Shown here one piece after another: positions 1 through 11,014 of a DNA stretch of 64,000 bases. The notes under the pieces are model-generated. The model ran no database searches, was not told the origin of the DNA, and was given only the letters and a program-made list of their open reading frames with translations. Position numbers and translations under genes: made by a program. Source of the DNA: Pholis gunnellus (Eukaryota > Chordata > Actinopteri > Perciformes > Pholidae); contig OU342811.1 of NCBI GenBank assembly GCA_910591455.2, positions 4,251,947 to 4,315,946 of the forward strand. Reading direction: 5' to 3'. Each line of letters begins with the position of its first letter. Within the stretch, counting starts at the first letter, position 1.

Positions 1-431
1 TCGGCATGCAGTTAAGTTTAGGCCACGAACCCTGAAGTGAACAGAGGCAAGTGAAGAATTCCAGACAGGTGAATAATAATGTCTGATTTGCATGCCCGAC
101 TTTGAAGCTGCTGTCTCTCTGATGCCACGTCCCCGAGTGTTCAGATGTAGGACAAAAAGTTTAACCAAGTTTATCAAAAGTACCGATATTGTGAAGAAAG
201 CCTCCGTTCAAAAGGGAAATTCAGTTATTCTACTGTTTCTTCTGTGGACATATTACGTTTTTGGCACTATATTAGCTGTTTTCTCCATCAGTGTGAAAGT
301 AACATGTGTGAGGGTGAATGGGCTTGGACAATATGTCAGCCTGGTTTCCTAGAAAATGACGTTCCTGTACAATCAAACTGCATTGTCAAATTTTCTCCCA
401 AACTATGCTTGTTTTTGACGTATCATGAACA
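1..431. other. Unassigned sequence left of Tc1 element
   Basis: AT-rich sequence with only short chance reading frames. I see no domain, repeat end or RNA gene here. Confidence 0.5.
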
Positions 432-461
432 TACACTGTGTGCAGAATTATTAGGCAAGTT
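432..461. repeat. Left outer terminal repeat of Tc1 element
   Basis: Begins with the TA target dinucleotide, then ACTGTGTGCAGAATTATTAG and GCAAGTT. It matches the right end at 1966-1994 in inverted orientation, and is presumably the outer transposase binding site. Confidence 0.88.
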
Positions 462-618
462 GTATTTTTGATAATTATTTTTATTATTGGGCCACAATTG
501 TGTTCTCAATCAACCCAAAAGGCTCCTTATTATCAAAGTTTCATATTTTTGGAAGTTGGTGTGCTTTCTTTTTAGATTTGGCCATTTCATGAGGATATCT
601 GTGTGTGCAGGTAAATAT

Positions 619-644
619 TACTGTGCAGAATTATTAGGCAACTT
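619..644. repeat. Left inner direct repeat of Tc1 element
   Basis: Repeats the core CAGAATTATTAGGCAACTT of the outer end about 185 bp further in and in the same orientation. It lacks one TG step of the outer copy. It would serve as the inner transposase binding site. Confidence 0.8.
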
Positions 645-759
645 AATAAAAAACAAATATATACCCATCTCACTTGTTTATTTTCACCAGGTAAACCAAT
701 ATAACAACTCATAATTCTGAAATAAACATTTGTGACATTCTAAAACAACCAAAAACAAA

Positions 760-1774
760 TCAGTGACCAATATAGCCACCTTTCTTCACCATGACGCTCA
801 AAAGCCTTCCATCCATAGATTCTGTCAGTGCCTTGATTTGTTTGCGATCCACATTGCGTGCAGCAGCCACCACAGCCTCCCAGACACTGTTCAGAGAGGT
901 GTACTGTTTTCCCTCCTTGTAGAGCTGACATTTTATGAAGGACCACAGGTTCTCAATGAGGTTCAGATCAGGTGAACAAGGGGGCCATGTCATTATTTTT
1001 TCTCCTTTTAGACCTTTTCTGGCCAGCCATGCTGTGGTGTATTTTGATGCGTGTGACGGAGCATTGTCCTGCATGAATATCATGTTTTTCTTGAATGATG
1101 GTGACTTCTTCTTGTACCACTGCTTGAAGAAGGTGTCTTCCAGAAACTGGCAGTAGGTCTGGGAGTTGATCTTCACTCCATCATCAACCCGAAAAGGTCC
1201 CACGAGCTCATCTTTGATTATACCACCATACCAGTACCCCACCTCCACCTTGCTGGCGTCTGAGTCGGTGAGGAACTTCCTGCCCTTTACTGATCCAGCC
1301 TCGTGCCCATCCATCTGGCCCATCAAGACTCACTCTCATTTCATCAGACCAAAACACCTTGGAGAAATCAGTCTTCATATATTTCTTGGCCCAATCTTGA
1401 CGTTTTATCTTGTGCGTCTTGTTCAAAGGTGGCCTCTTTTTGGCTTTCCTTACCTTGGCCAGGTCCCTAAGTATTGAGCACCTTGTGCTTCTTGCCACTC
1501 CAGACACGTTGCAGCTCTGAAATATGGCACAACTGGTGGCCAATGGCTTCCTGGCAACTTCACGATTGATCCTTCTCAATTCATGGGCAGTTATTTTGCG
1601 TCTTCTTTTTTCTACACGCTTCTTGCGCCCCTGTTGACTATTTGCCAGGAACCGCTTGATTGTGCGATGATCCCGCTTCAAAAGCTTAGCAATTTCCAAA
1701 CTGCTGCACCCCTCTGAAACACTTCTGACAATTTTTGACTTTTCAGAGTCTGTCAAATCTCTTTTCTGACCCAT
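760..1774 (-). pseudogene. Tc1-like transposase, one frameshift
   Basis: Cut-and-paste transposase of the Tc1 type, about 338 codons, the usual length. The start at 1774 opens with MGQKRDLTD and is followed by a paired-type helix-turn-helix region (about residues 1-110, with the basic stretch GRKKRVEKRRRK). The catalytic core shows the first Asp in WSDE (about residue 144) and a glycine-rich GGGGV strand. After the frame break it shows the second Asp in FMQDNAPSH (codon near 1068-1066) and the Glu in PDLNLIENLW (codon near 954-952). There are 37 residues between the last two, a DD37E spacing. The frame is lost near 1221-1228, just after VLVWW, and continues in another frame with GGIIKDELVGPF to the stop at 760. 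No other stop was seen. From memory the spacing fits the DD37E Tc1-like group; this is not verified. Confidence 0.9.
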
Positions 1775-1790
1775 TTTGCCAAAGGAAAGG

Positions 1791-1813
1791 AAGTTGCCTA
1801 ATAATTAAGCACA
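1791..1813. repeat. Right inner direct repeat of Tc1 element
   Basis: AAGTTGCCTAATAATT followed by AAGCACA is the reverse complement of the left inner repeat, with a changed outer half. It lies just upstream of the transposase start, so it also sits in the element's promoter region. Confidence 0.78.
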
Positions 1814-1965
1814 CCTTTTGTAGGGTGTTGATGTCGTTTGGCCACACCCCTTCTCATTACAGAGATGCACATCACCTGATTTACTTCATTGGTAGTTGGC
1901 TTTCAAGCCTATACAGCATGGAGTAGGACAAAGTGTATAAAAAGGAGGATGTGGTCAAAATACTC

Positions 1966-1994
1966 ATTTGCCTAATAATTCTGCACACAGTGTA
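1966..1994. repeat. Right outer terminal repeat of Tc1 element
   Basis: GCCTAATAATTCTGCACACA then GTGTA, the inverted match to 432-461, ending in the TA target duplication. A TATA-like stretch (GTATAAAAAGG, about 1934-1944) lies inside and points towards the transposase gene. Confidence 0.88.
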
Positions 1995-2100
1995 CAGCTA
2001 TGACGCTCTAGGTACCCCTCTGGTGTCAGTTATGGTCAGGGACGGCGTGTCAGTTTCTGCTTGTTACACGCAAAGGGTCTTTTCAAAATAAACGTAGAGA

Positions 2101-2283
2101 TCATGTACAGTGGTTTGGGTTCAAATAAGTACGTTTGTACGTTAATATGTATGTCCAGCGCAGTAGGTCTCTAATGAAGACAGGTGTCTGACTATGAAGA
2201 TCTCTAAAAGTGATCACAGGAAGCTTGAATCTAGGGCTGCATTTGATGGGGAGCCAGTGTAAAGGAAGGCTACAATAGAACAA
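2101..2283 (-). pseudogene. LINE reverse transcriptase C-terminal scrap
   Basis: A short minus-strand frame contains LPLHWLPIKCSPRFK followed by VITFRDLHSQTPVFIRDLL. This has the pattern of the segment after the RT domain in many vertebrate LINEs (LHWLPI, a following FK, then a short helix and P..I.DLL). Neither the RT active site nor a 3' tail is nearby, so this is a truncated fossil. The rest of 1995-2459 holds nothing else I can name. The clade cannot be fixed from so short a piece. Confidence 0.5.
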
Positions 2284-2459
2284 AGATCAAGATGCAAATT
2301 ATGTTGTTTTTCTTGAAAAGACAGTTTTGTTTCCATCTAAGTAAGGAGATAAAAAAATAAAAAAAAACTTGTATGTATGATTCCCCGTCCAAATACCCGA
2401 CTTTGACAGACAGATTGCCATCTATTCTGGTATGCTTCCTTTGCTCCACCCGTGTGGGC

Positions 2460-3500
2460 CGCCCCTCGCTGAGATTGGAGCGGCTCCATTATTCAGCTCG
2501 AGAGTAGAGAGTGGTAGATGTGGAGGAGGATTCCCTGGGAGGAGAGCTGTGCATACATTACGGCGTAATTAATCTGACTGAGACAGAGGGATGATGGAGC
2601 GAGGGAGCATGGGAGAATGGGGAAAAGAGGGAAACAAAGACATACAGAGGGATAAAAAGCAAGTAGTGGATCAGAGAGAGGAATAGAGAAAACGAGAAGG
2701 GAGAGGATGCACAACTGAAAAGTGACTGAGAAAGAAGAGGCTGACAGAGAGTGATAGGGCGAGCTCTAGAAACAGAGAGAGTATAATTACAGAGGTTGAG
2801 CCACAGGGCTCCTCTATGGATCATTAGCCAGCTTAAAGAGCCAGGACTCCGGCACTGTGTGGAGATACTCTGCAGAAAAGGTCACAACTACCGCGGCTCT
2901 GGATGAACAGTCCATGCTAGTTTGCTATATTTATCTTGGCAGTTGGAGACACAGGCTCAAAGATAAGAGGGCAAATAAACTGGCATGATCCAAAACTAAA
3001 TACACGGACACGCATGCGGACAAAAACGGCAGCTAGAAGAGACCGTTTGGACCCAGGATTCCTGCTTCTCCACCTGGCCACTGAGGGCGGTGATGGGGGC
3101 ATGGCATTAGTGGTTTTCTATATGACAAGATGGCACAGCTACATTTTACCTTGGCAAGTATCGGATGTTTACACAAACTGCTCAAAACACCTGGTCGTCC
3201 GGAGCTCTTCTTCTTCGGGAGGAAAATGTTGGATCAGCAGGATCTTTACACAGCAAATACAGCTCAGAGAGGGCTGCAAGAGAATGGTTCAGAAGGGACG
3301 AGGCAGCTCTGTGTTCAGCAAGAGAAATACAGGAACATAAAGGTTGAACAAGTCTTTACAACATGGACAATAACATCACACAGGAGTGGAGCCCGGCCGA
3401 TGCCAGACAGATACCAGGGGCTGGTTGTGCAAAACAAAGTTAAGATGTTCCTGTCAGTGGTTAAGAGAGTGAAGGTGTCCCTCTGAATCCCAAAGAAAAG
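2460..3500. other. Unique sequence with AT-motif block and purine-rich tract
   Basis: About 2475-2580 and 2770-2870 contain homeodomain-like ATTA/TAAT sites in otherwise complex sequence (for example GGCGTAATTAATCTGACTG near 2562). This is the texture of vertebrate conserved non-coding elements. Between them (2580-2720) is a purine-rich GAGAGG-type stretch. The open frames at 2917-3486 have no recognisable domain. Confidence 0.3.
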
Positions 3501-6500
3501 AAGTCCAAAACTACACCCTTTATCTTAGCCAGAAGATGTAATAAACACCATTCACGTCACATTTTCGTCTTTCTGACAGTCCTTGAACACATCATGTTTG
3601 ACGAAAGCTTCCGTCAGAAAAAGCAACCGAAACTAAGCTTAAAATAGTGATATTTCATCAAAAATAATGTTTTTTGTCATTTCAAATCTTGCCCTAAATA
3701 AACCGTTTGAAGTAACCAGATCCTGTTAAAAGCAATAAATCTGCGCTGCTCAGCGCAACGAGGAAGCCATGGTCAACTCGGCTGAGACCAGCAGTCATGT
3801 GACAAAAATTCTGTGAATCTTCGACTGAACTGCAGGCTGCTGAGTTCAGCATTGAGGAGAGGCTGTAAGTAGAGGTTGTAAAAATGTAAATAGTTCAATG
3901 TAAATTAGCATGTAGAGCCTTCATTATTTTCCAACATTGTAACACTTTTGGATTCACAGATTCCCGTGTTTTCCACAACTTGCAATTTTTTATATTGCAG
4001 TGAAATTCAAGGACACAGAGAGAAAAATGTGACGGGAGCAAAAAAACACCCCGGAACTGCTCGAGGTTCAGAGGGTTAAAATTGTTGTTTGCCCAAAGTA
4101 CCACTCAGTCTTCTCCATAAGGTTGCCTTGAACTATTATCTTATGTATGGAAGGTTTTCTCTTTATCTGGGTATTATACATTAGGAATCCCCTAAAGTTA
4201 GTCAAACCATTGCACAAAAGCCCTTAGCAAACCAAAGTTTAACAATTTATCGCCAAGTTTAAGGCGAGAAATGAAGCCACTGAGCGCATCCAGAGAAAAG
4301 TTTTCCAAGAGACCTCAATGGACATGCTTTTTGTTCATCATTTTGTTAAAACGTCCCCTAATTGTGTCTCTCATCATGTCTCATTAAGCCAGGTTGAGCA
4401 AGCATCCCAGGAGCAGGAGGACGGACATGTTACAGATTTTTATTTTCACAACCCGCAACAGAATTCAAGAAATCCAGTAGTGCAGATGGTACTCGGCTGT
4501 AGTACTACTTGGAAGTGGCTCTGGAAGTGGACTGTCAGATCGGGGGCATGGACACCAAGCGTATAGAGGAGCACGAAAAGAGCATTGCACACCGAACCTG
4601 TGCTCATTTCCCAATGCGCTCAATGGCAAATACCAACAGCATCTAACTGTCATCAGAAGTGGACGATTGTTCAATCTATTAAATGTCATAGCTGTGTTCT
4701 AGAGGGCTTGGAAGGTGTTCATTACACAGCGTATGTGGTGTTGTTTTTTCAGTTATGTGGAACTGCCAAAGTCCATACAACAAAGAGGAAGTTGTGTGAC
4801 AGCTACATCAGCATGTCTTTAAATGATATGGTGCCTGGCACTGGTTTTGCCCCCTGACGAAAAAGCAGCTTTAAAGAGGCTCGGGGATCCGTATCCCCAG
4901 ACTATAAAAGCCGGTTTGAAGTCACGGAGGCTGCAGCTCTCGTTGCTGCTGAGAGTGTGATTATCAGCAAAACTCCTGCTGATCTGCACTGCAATCTGAA
5001 ATAATAGCTCTCACTATGAGACCGTGAGCGAGTCATTCTGAAAAACACTGTTATGTCCTTGTTTAGCAAAGTTGCTACTATGAAACACTGTTGGCTCACA
5101 TTGACATCCATAGAGTGCTGCCGGAGAGAGACCTAAAGCCTGGAAAATGAGTTGGACTTCTGGTAACCTCGTCTCAAAGTCAATGGGTATTTGAATGGGT
5201 TTTGGGTAAGATGCCTGAAATAAGGTCTGTGGTTGACACAAGCTGAAGAGGTTTTTACTTTTTCTGCTATGAGATAACATTTCAGTAAATACCCCACTTG
5301 TTAACAAGACAAGACAATTCTAGTGATGACTAAACTTCATCACTAGAATGCTAGTCCGCGTTTAGCTTAATTGTGATGACGTGAGGTCACGTGAGCGAGG
5401 TGTACTTTGTCTATAGCCCAACGTTAGCCATTTACTTCAGGCGATTGTATTTACGCTTCAAGAATCAAAAGTTGTGTTCATTTCAGAAGATTATCTTTCT
5501 GTGGAGGATACCAGGGCTTTACTGCACCACTCTTTAGTAGTCATACTTCCTTTACCCACAAACTCATCAGAGAAAAATGTGATGCATCAAGACATGGCAG
5601 GCAAATTATAGTGCTTCATCACAAAATGATACCAAAGTAGAGCAATTCAAGTTTTATTATGTCATTATTAAAAGTAAACATTCTCACTGTTGAACGTTTT
5701 GTACAAATTAGATTTTACTTTAATTTCACTTCTCCGTAACAGACCACTGGAAACCTCCCCAAACATGTCCTGCATACATTCATCGCAAAAAATAAATAAA
5801 AGAGAACTGAAAGGTCTTGAACAGTTGGTTGTGAGGATAGTTTGACCCAATCTAAAATGCAGACGACCTTATCAGACCCAACTAGAGTGAGAGCGGCATC
5901 ACTTAGAGCAGCATGACGCTCCAAGGATTAACGAGCGACAGTACATGGTATTTTTTCCTGCACTTCACACTTCACACTCTCTCCTGCAATGATAAGACAA
6001 CGCATCACATGATCACAGCCGATCGGAATAGACTGAATTGAAACAATCTGACTCGGGTCACAGGTCAGGCTTCAGTTGCCACGAACACAGTGAACCCATG
6101 AAGACCTCTATAGCAGACCGAGGAATCAGCAGGAATGCCTCTCCTGTATGCAGTAATACAGTGTTGTATGCACATCAGGGCTGAAGTTGTTTCTCTAAAA
6201 AAAAAAAGAATCAAAATGCTAACAAGCTGCTGCGGGGAATGTTCAGGACATTAATGTGACACGTTTTGAGACACAACCAATTAAAAGGGAAATGTCACAA
6301 GAACGGAGCAGAACAGTGGGTCTCAGAGTACCTGAAGCAGGTTACAGCATGAGGTAGCAAAACGCATAATACCTTGACTGATTTAGATGATTGCGGCAGT
6401 AGATTAATGTGCGAGTATGCTGACTCATCTTCTGAAAGTTTAACTCCTTAAGCTAGAGATATTCAATGTTGGCCTAACCTTGAGTTAGTGTTTATGAACC

Positions 6501-9059
6501 CAGGACGACGCATTTGATGCTGACTGCCAGTTACTTAACAAACGTACTTATTTTAACCCAAATTACGTGATTTTCGTTGTGTCCCAGGAGTTAGAGCGGG
6601 TCGTCCACTAATCGGACGATTGATCCCCGGCTCTTCCAGTCCGCATATCCAAGTGTTCTTGCAGTGTCATAGATAAAAGCCTGGGCCACTGACCAAGCAT
6701 CAGTATTTGACCATATGTGAGAGAGAATGTGTTGGGCACATGTCAGTTACACTTGCTTCAGTTGCTTTGGGGGGAACTCTAGAATTAGAGTTGTAGTTGT
6801 TCAGCTCTGCCCGAATTCGAATTCGAATATAGCTTGCTCGGCCTGGGCTTTCTTACCTGAAAACCATTACTTTATGGTGGCTTTTTTGCATTAACCAAAA
6901 ACTCCAAGCTGTTGCCAAACATCACAAGGTCATTGTCTTGATGAGAAGTTAACCACAACTCGGTCCACTGCCACGAAACTTAAGACACTTTCCACGACTC
7001 CGTGCGTCTGTGAGCGGCAGCTCTGAAACTCGGTGAAGCCGTCGGCAGCAGCCTCTGCACGCCACTGATTGACAGCCGAGTGGATGAGAGTTGAACTGTC
7101 GGCGCAGCAGTAGGGGGTGTAAAGAGAGAGCGAGAGAGACGCGGGCTAGAGAGCGAGAGTTTCAAAGGTTTGTTATTGGTACCGCCCAAGGTCAGAGACC
7201 CTGTTATGCAGACTTTGAAGTCGGAGGGAGGGAGAGAGCTGAGAGCAGAAAGGTAGAGTCTTGGTCTGAAATGAGTTAGAAATACCAACATCGGGATTTG
7301 CAAGATAAAAAGGTGCCCTTAGCAGACCAGCCGCTGAGTAATTGGTTGACTAAATGCTGTCAGGGCTCATTCAAATAAGATACAATGCAATGCACCTAAA
7401 TGAACAAAAGTGCTTCTTTCATCCTCTCATTCATGGTCAGATATAATCAGCAGCTACTAATTAAAAACTAGTAGGTAATAAATGAACAGACAAGTGATAA
7501 TATGTGGCCAACCTGTTGTCCAACAAGGAAACCACAAACACCACTTGATCGCTGATGGAAAGATCCTGGTCATGTCTGAAAGAAAAAATGACTCGCACTT
7601 AAAGATAGGGTTGGTAAACTTTAAAAAAAATCATTTTTTATATTTTTGTACAAGTCTTCCACCAGCTGCAAGGTTGACAGCTTTGAGTACTAAAAATAGC
7701 CGTGTTTGTTGTTTTTGTTTATTCATGATCATTTTGGGGGAGTGGCTTTGGAGGGAGGCCTGAAGACACGGGCTGTCAGTATTGTTGACTTTCTTGCTAG
7801 ACTTAAGAACTGTTGGAGCTTCAAAGTAGTTACTTTCCATGATTCAATCTCAGGAGCTCTTTAACCTGGTTTGACTAAGTACGGGCGCCTATCAAATTCA
7901 AAGACCTTATCCACATTGTCGCAATCAGCTCAACATTCTATATATTTTTTAAGATAACAGCTACACTTTCTGTACTCCAGCACAATAAACTCTTCCCAGC
8001 TCTCCAACTCTGTTTCCACCGTTTTGTTCCGGAAAAAGTCACCTCTCAAGAGATTCCTCCTCCTCTGTGGGATTCCTTCTATATTATAGTCAGACACTAC
8101 CAATAACAATCTGAACCTGTCATTTTAGGGAACGTTACATTGACAGTGTGCATTTCCTTTTGCAGTCCAGTGGCTGCAGGTGCTGTCGCTCAATACTGGA
8201 CCAATTTCAAAAATTGTTGTCATTTGAGCCACAAACATGGGAAAAAGTCCAGGTTCAAAATGGGTCACGGTTGAATAATATTGTAGTTCTCCTTTAAGTC
8301 ATTTAAAATACTGTAGTGGTGTGAAACCCATTTTGTCATTGTCTGTTGGCACTCTACAGTGGTGCAAAAAGCTGTGATTTTGGATGTTTCAGACATTGGG
8401 TCATTTGGACCGCACAGTGTCATACTGCAGCTGACACTTCAGGGAGATGATGTCTGTGTACTTGGAGAAACAACGTATGGTGCTGTTTGTCCTCTCTAGG
8501 TAAAATGTACTGATCCCTGCATGCTAAGCACAAAGTAAAAACAATCACAACATGGCTTTGCTTTTATATGTGGAGATAGTCCCTATCAAAATTGTCTATA
8601 GTGGTGAGTCACCGTTGAGTTTTTGTGATGAAGTTCATTTCATTCACTCCCATATACTTGGATGATGGCGGAAATGTTTGGGTCTGGTTCTTTATTTGGG
8701 TGAAGTGACCCTAAAAACCCTCTGATGGCAGAAAAGACTTTGCCACAATGAACGGATGTTCCCTTTCTGTGTTTATTGATGTTAATCCATTAGTCACCTG
8801 AGGTCTGACCAGAGAGAAAAATGTCTGGTACTGTTGAGTGTTCCTTTTCATGCCCGTCCTCAGATGACTTCTTTCAAAGGCAGAAAGAAATAGTGGCTTT
8901 TAAAAAGATGTTGACATGAGCAGCTTGCCCGTGTCTGCAAGAAGATTGAACTGAGTTGTGTTTTTTTCACTGACTCACCGGCTTGCCACAGGTGTCCACA
9001 CAAACTTTGTCATGTCTTCGTTTGATAAACTGTGTTCCTATTGATTTTGCTGCTCTCGG
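3501..9059. other. Long gene-free stretch
   Basis: No supported gene. A perfect short hairpin lies at 5317-5349. A TATA-like ACTATAAAAGCCGG follows a small GGGGATCCGTATCCCC palindrome near 4885-4915 and could be a decayed LTR promoter, but no ends were found. A purine-rich tract runs about 7110-7250. The 7590-7860 segment resembles a common teleost interspersed repeat, but this is only an impression. Confidence 0.4.
5317..5349. repeat. Perfect 13-bp inverted repeat (hairpin)
   Basis: ATTCTAGTGATGA at 5317-5329 is followed after a 7-base loop by its exact reverse complement at 5337-5349. It is not GC-rich and has no U-tract after it, so it is not a terminator. It could be a footprint of a small palindromic element. 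Confidence 0.7.
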
Positions 9060-9235
9060 GGAGATGAGCGATTACATTCCTCATCCTGGGTTAAGGGAGG
9101 CGGTAATGATGCACTGCGATTAGGGTGTGATTTTTATCTCCATGCTGACACAATTGTTCGCCACGCAACCGATTGGAGGAGAGAGAGCCTAATTCTGTGA
9201 CAGCTGCTGCTGCAGGATATGTTCAGTAAGAGTAA
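9060..9235. promoter_or_regulatory. Possible conserved non-coding element
   Basis: A block of complex, non-repetitive sequence with clustered GATTA, TAATGATG, ACAATTGTT (SOX-like) and CAGCTGCTG (E-box-like) words. This is typical of vertebrate developmental enhancers. It is inference from texture only, and no alignment was possible. Confidence 0.25.
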
Positions 9236-10580
9236 TGCTGCTCTGAAACAAAGATCAGACTGTGACATTGGTTTTCTTGCTTCCTTTTTTTAGCAGATGC
9301 GTAACAAGCTGTACTCTCATTAAGATATTGCCTTTGGAGAGATACTTTCAAAAGATCAACACTGCAACATTTTTCCAACATGAGGCGGGACCGTTAGTAC
9401 CAGACATGTTTTTTGGGACTTGTACCCTGGCTTGGGGGGGTAGAGGCTGAATAAATCAAAATAGGGGAATGGGGACTGAAAATGGGAGACTGGGCGAGAA
9501 TCCAACAAGAATATAGCAACCCCGTCTGGTTGACTGTGTAAATAAACATACACTCGGCAAACTTCACAATGAAAGTCTCAAGTTATTTATCATCAGTGTA
9601 GCAGCTTTAGGCTATACACCTCAGCAACTTCACAGATTAGAGCTCAGACTCCCTGGTTTACTTACTTTGGGAGGGATTTACCCTGAGCGAGATATCTCAT
9701 GAATCTTTGGGGATATTTCTATTCAAGGCTTCAGGTTCCTCCTGTTTGGATTTGTTGTTTGTACTTATGTCCTTTTGGGGGGTAAATAGCTTCAGTGCAG
9801 AAGTTTTTTTGAACCCCATCCACGAAATGTCACACACAATGCATATCATTAAATCTGAGGAAAAACAAACCCCACGGCTGACCTTTTGCAGAGAATGAAT
9901 ATTGTTAAAAGTCATACAAGTACTATAAACCTATTAAAGAGTGCCAATAGAGACGTATAAATATGAATAAGTCTGGACATCTCGCAGGGCTGGAAGGTCA
10001 TCCTGTGTGCAGGTTTGTGATGCAATGATTAGTATTTGTAAGGGGTAGTGAGCCCTTTTAAAGATGTCTTTAAAATAAACAAAGCCTTACATGACCACCT
10101 ACCCAAGTACAAACAATCCCATCTCTCTGTGTGAAATACCACGGCAGGTGGCAGTGCCATACGGTGCAACAATAGCATGGTTATATATGTTTTAATACGG
10201 ATGACCCCAAAGGGAAGATAACCTCTAACACTGCCAGCGTTTGCACTACAAACACACACACATATCGGGATTTCTATAGTCTGCTTTAAGCATCGCCTAA
10301 CTGAACTACCCGACAAAAACATTGTGATGTAGCTGTAGCACTTGCATTTTACCGTGCTTCATTTTTCATTGTTGATGTTGAGGGGCACTATGCTGTCTGA
10401 CACTATGGAGCACTGTGCTGTCTGATGTGCTTCAATCATTTTCTTGTTGTATTGATCTGACAATGACGCAAGCGATTTCCAAAGGAAACTACACTAAAAA
10501 GGGATCTTTTCAACTCCTTCCCTCTTCAAACCTAATCCTTACCACAAACACTAATGCCAAAACCATTTGTCCCTTCACAT
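9236..10580. other. Gene-free stretch
   Basis: Only short frames without domains. A G-run (GGGGGGG near 9434) and a short CA stretch near 10252 are the only local features. Confidence 0.4.
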
Positions 10581-10589
10581 TCAAAATAG

Positions 10590-11010
10590 AAATGAGGCCT
10601 GTATCCTCACTTTCCACCCATGTCCTTGCCTTCCAAAACACATCCTTTGAATGTGCGGATCAGCCAAATGTTCTCGCTTTTCAAAAATGGCAATTAAATA
10701 TATTCAGAGTGGTGAATACTTCCTCTTATTTTCTACAAAGAAATGAGAACTGGCCAAAACATCCTCACTTTCAAAAAAGATATCCTTTGAAGAAGTGGGG
10801 GCTGGTAAAAATATGTTTACTATTATTGGCTAAGAGGTCCTCTAACTTTAAAACAAGAAAAGATTTGCCAACACTTCCTTTCTTTTAAAAACACATTCTT
10901 TGAAGAAGTGCAGACTGGCCCAAAACAACCCACGCGACACTTTCTTTGACGAAGTAAGGACCCATCGAAATGTCCTCACTGTAAAAAAAATGTCCTCACA
11001 CTCAAGGTCT
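10590..11010 (-). repeat. Degenerate minisatellite (GTCCTCACTTT-type units)
   Basis: Several imperfect units contain TCCTCACTTTC or variants followed by ATCCTTTGAAGAAGTG-like words (near 10607, 10768, 10878 and 10940), then two ATGTCCTCAC copies near 10970-11000. The units are roughly 50-110 bp and badly decayed. A 157-codon frame across it (10415-10888) is a by-product of the repeat. From memory, similar GTGAGGACATTTTG repeats are scattered in teleost genomes. Confidence 0.5.
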
Positions 11011-11014
11011 AAAA

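Larger units (their letters stand above)
434..1992 (-). mobile_element. Tc1-like DNA transposon with IR/DR ends
   Basis: A nearly complete Tc1/mariner-superfamily element of about 1.56 kb. Both ends carry the same inverted repeat (ACTGTGTGCAGAATTATTAG at the left, its reverse complement at the right), flanked by TA at 432-433 and 1993-1994, the usual Tc1 target duplication. A second copy of the repeat core lies inside each end (about 619-644 and 1791-1813). This gives the IR/DR layout known from Sleeping Beauty-type elements, where each end has two transposase binding sites. A single transposase frame lies between the inner repeats on the minus strand. The element is probably no longer autonomous because that frame is broken once. 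The superfamily call is secure; the exact family is not. Confidence 0.92.

Noticed and set aside
4885..5060. Host gene promoter with TATA box
   Set aside because: A TATA-like word and a following short leader exist, but no open frame or donor site follows.
10415..10888. 157-codon plus-strand frame
   Set aside because: Runs across a degenerate minisatellite; no domain, no splice context.
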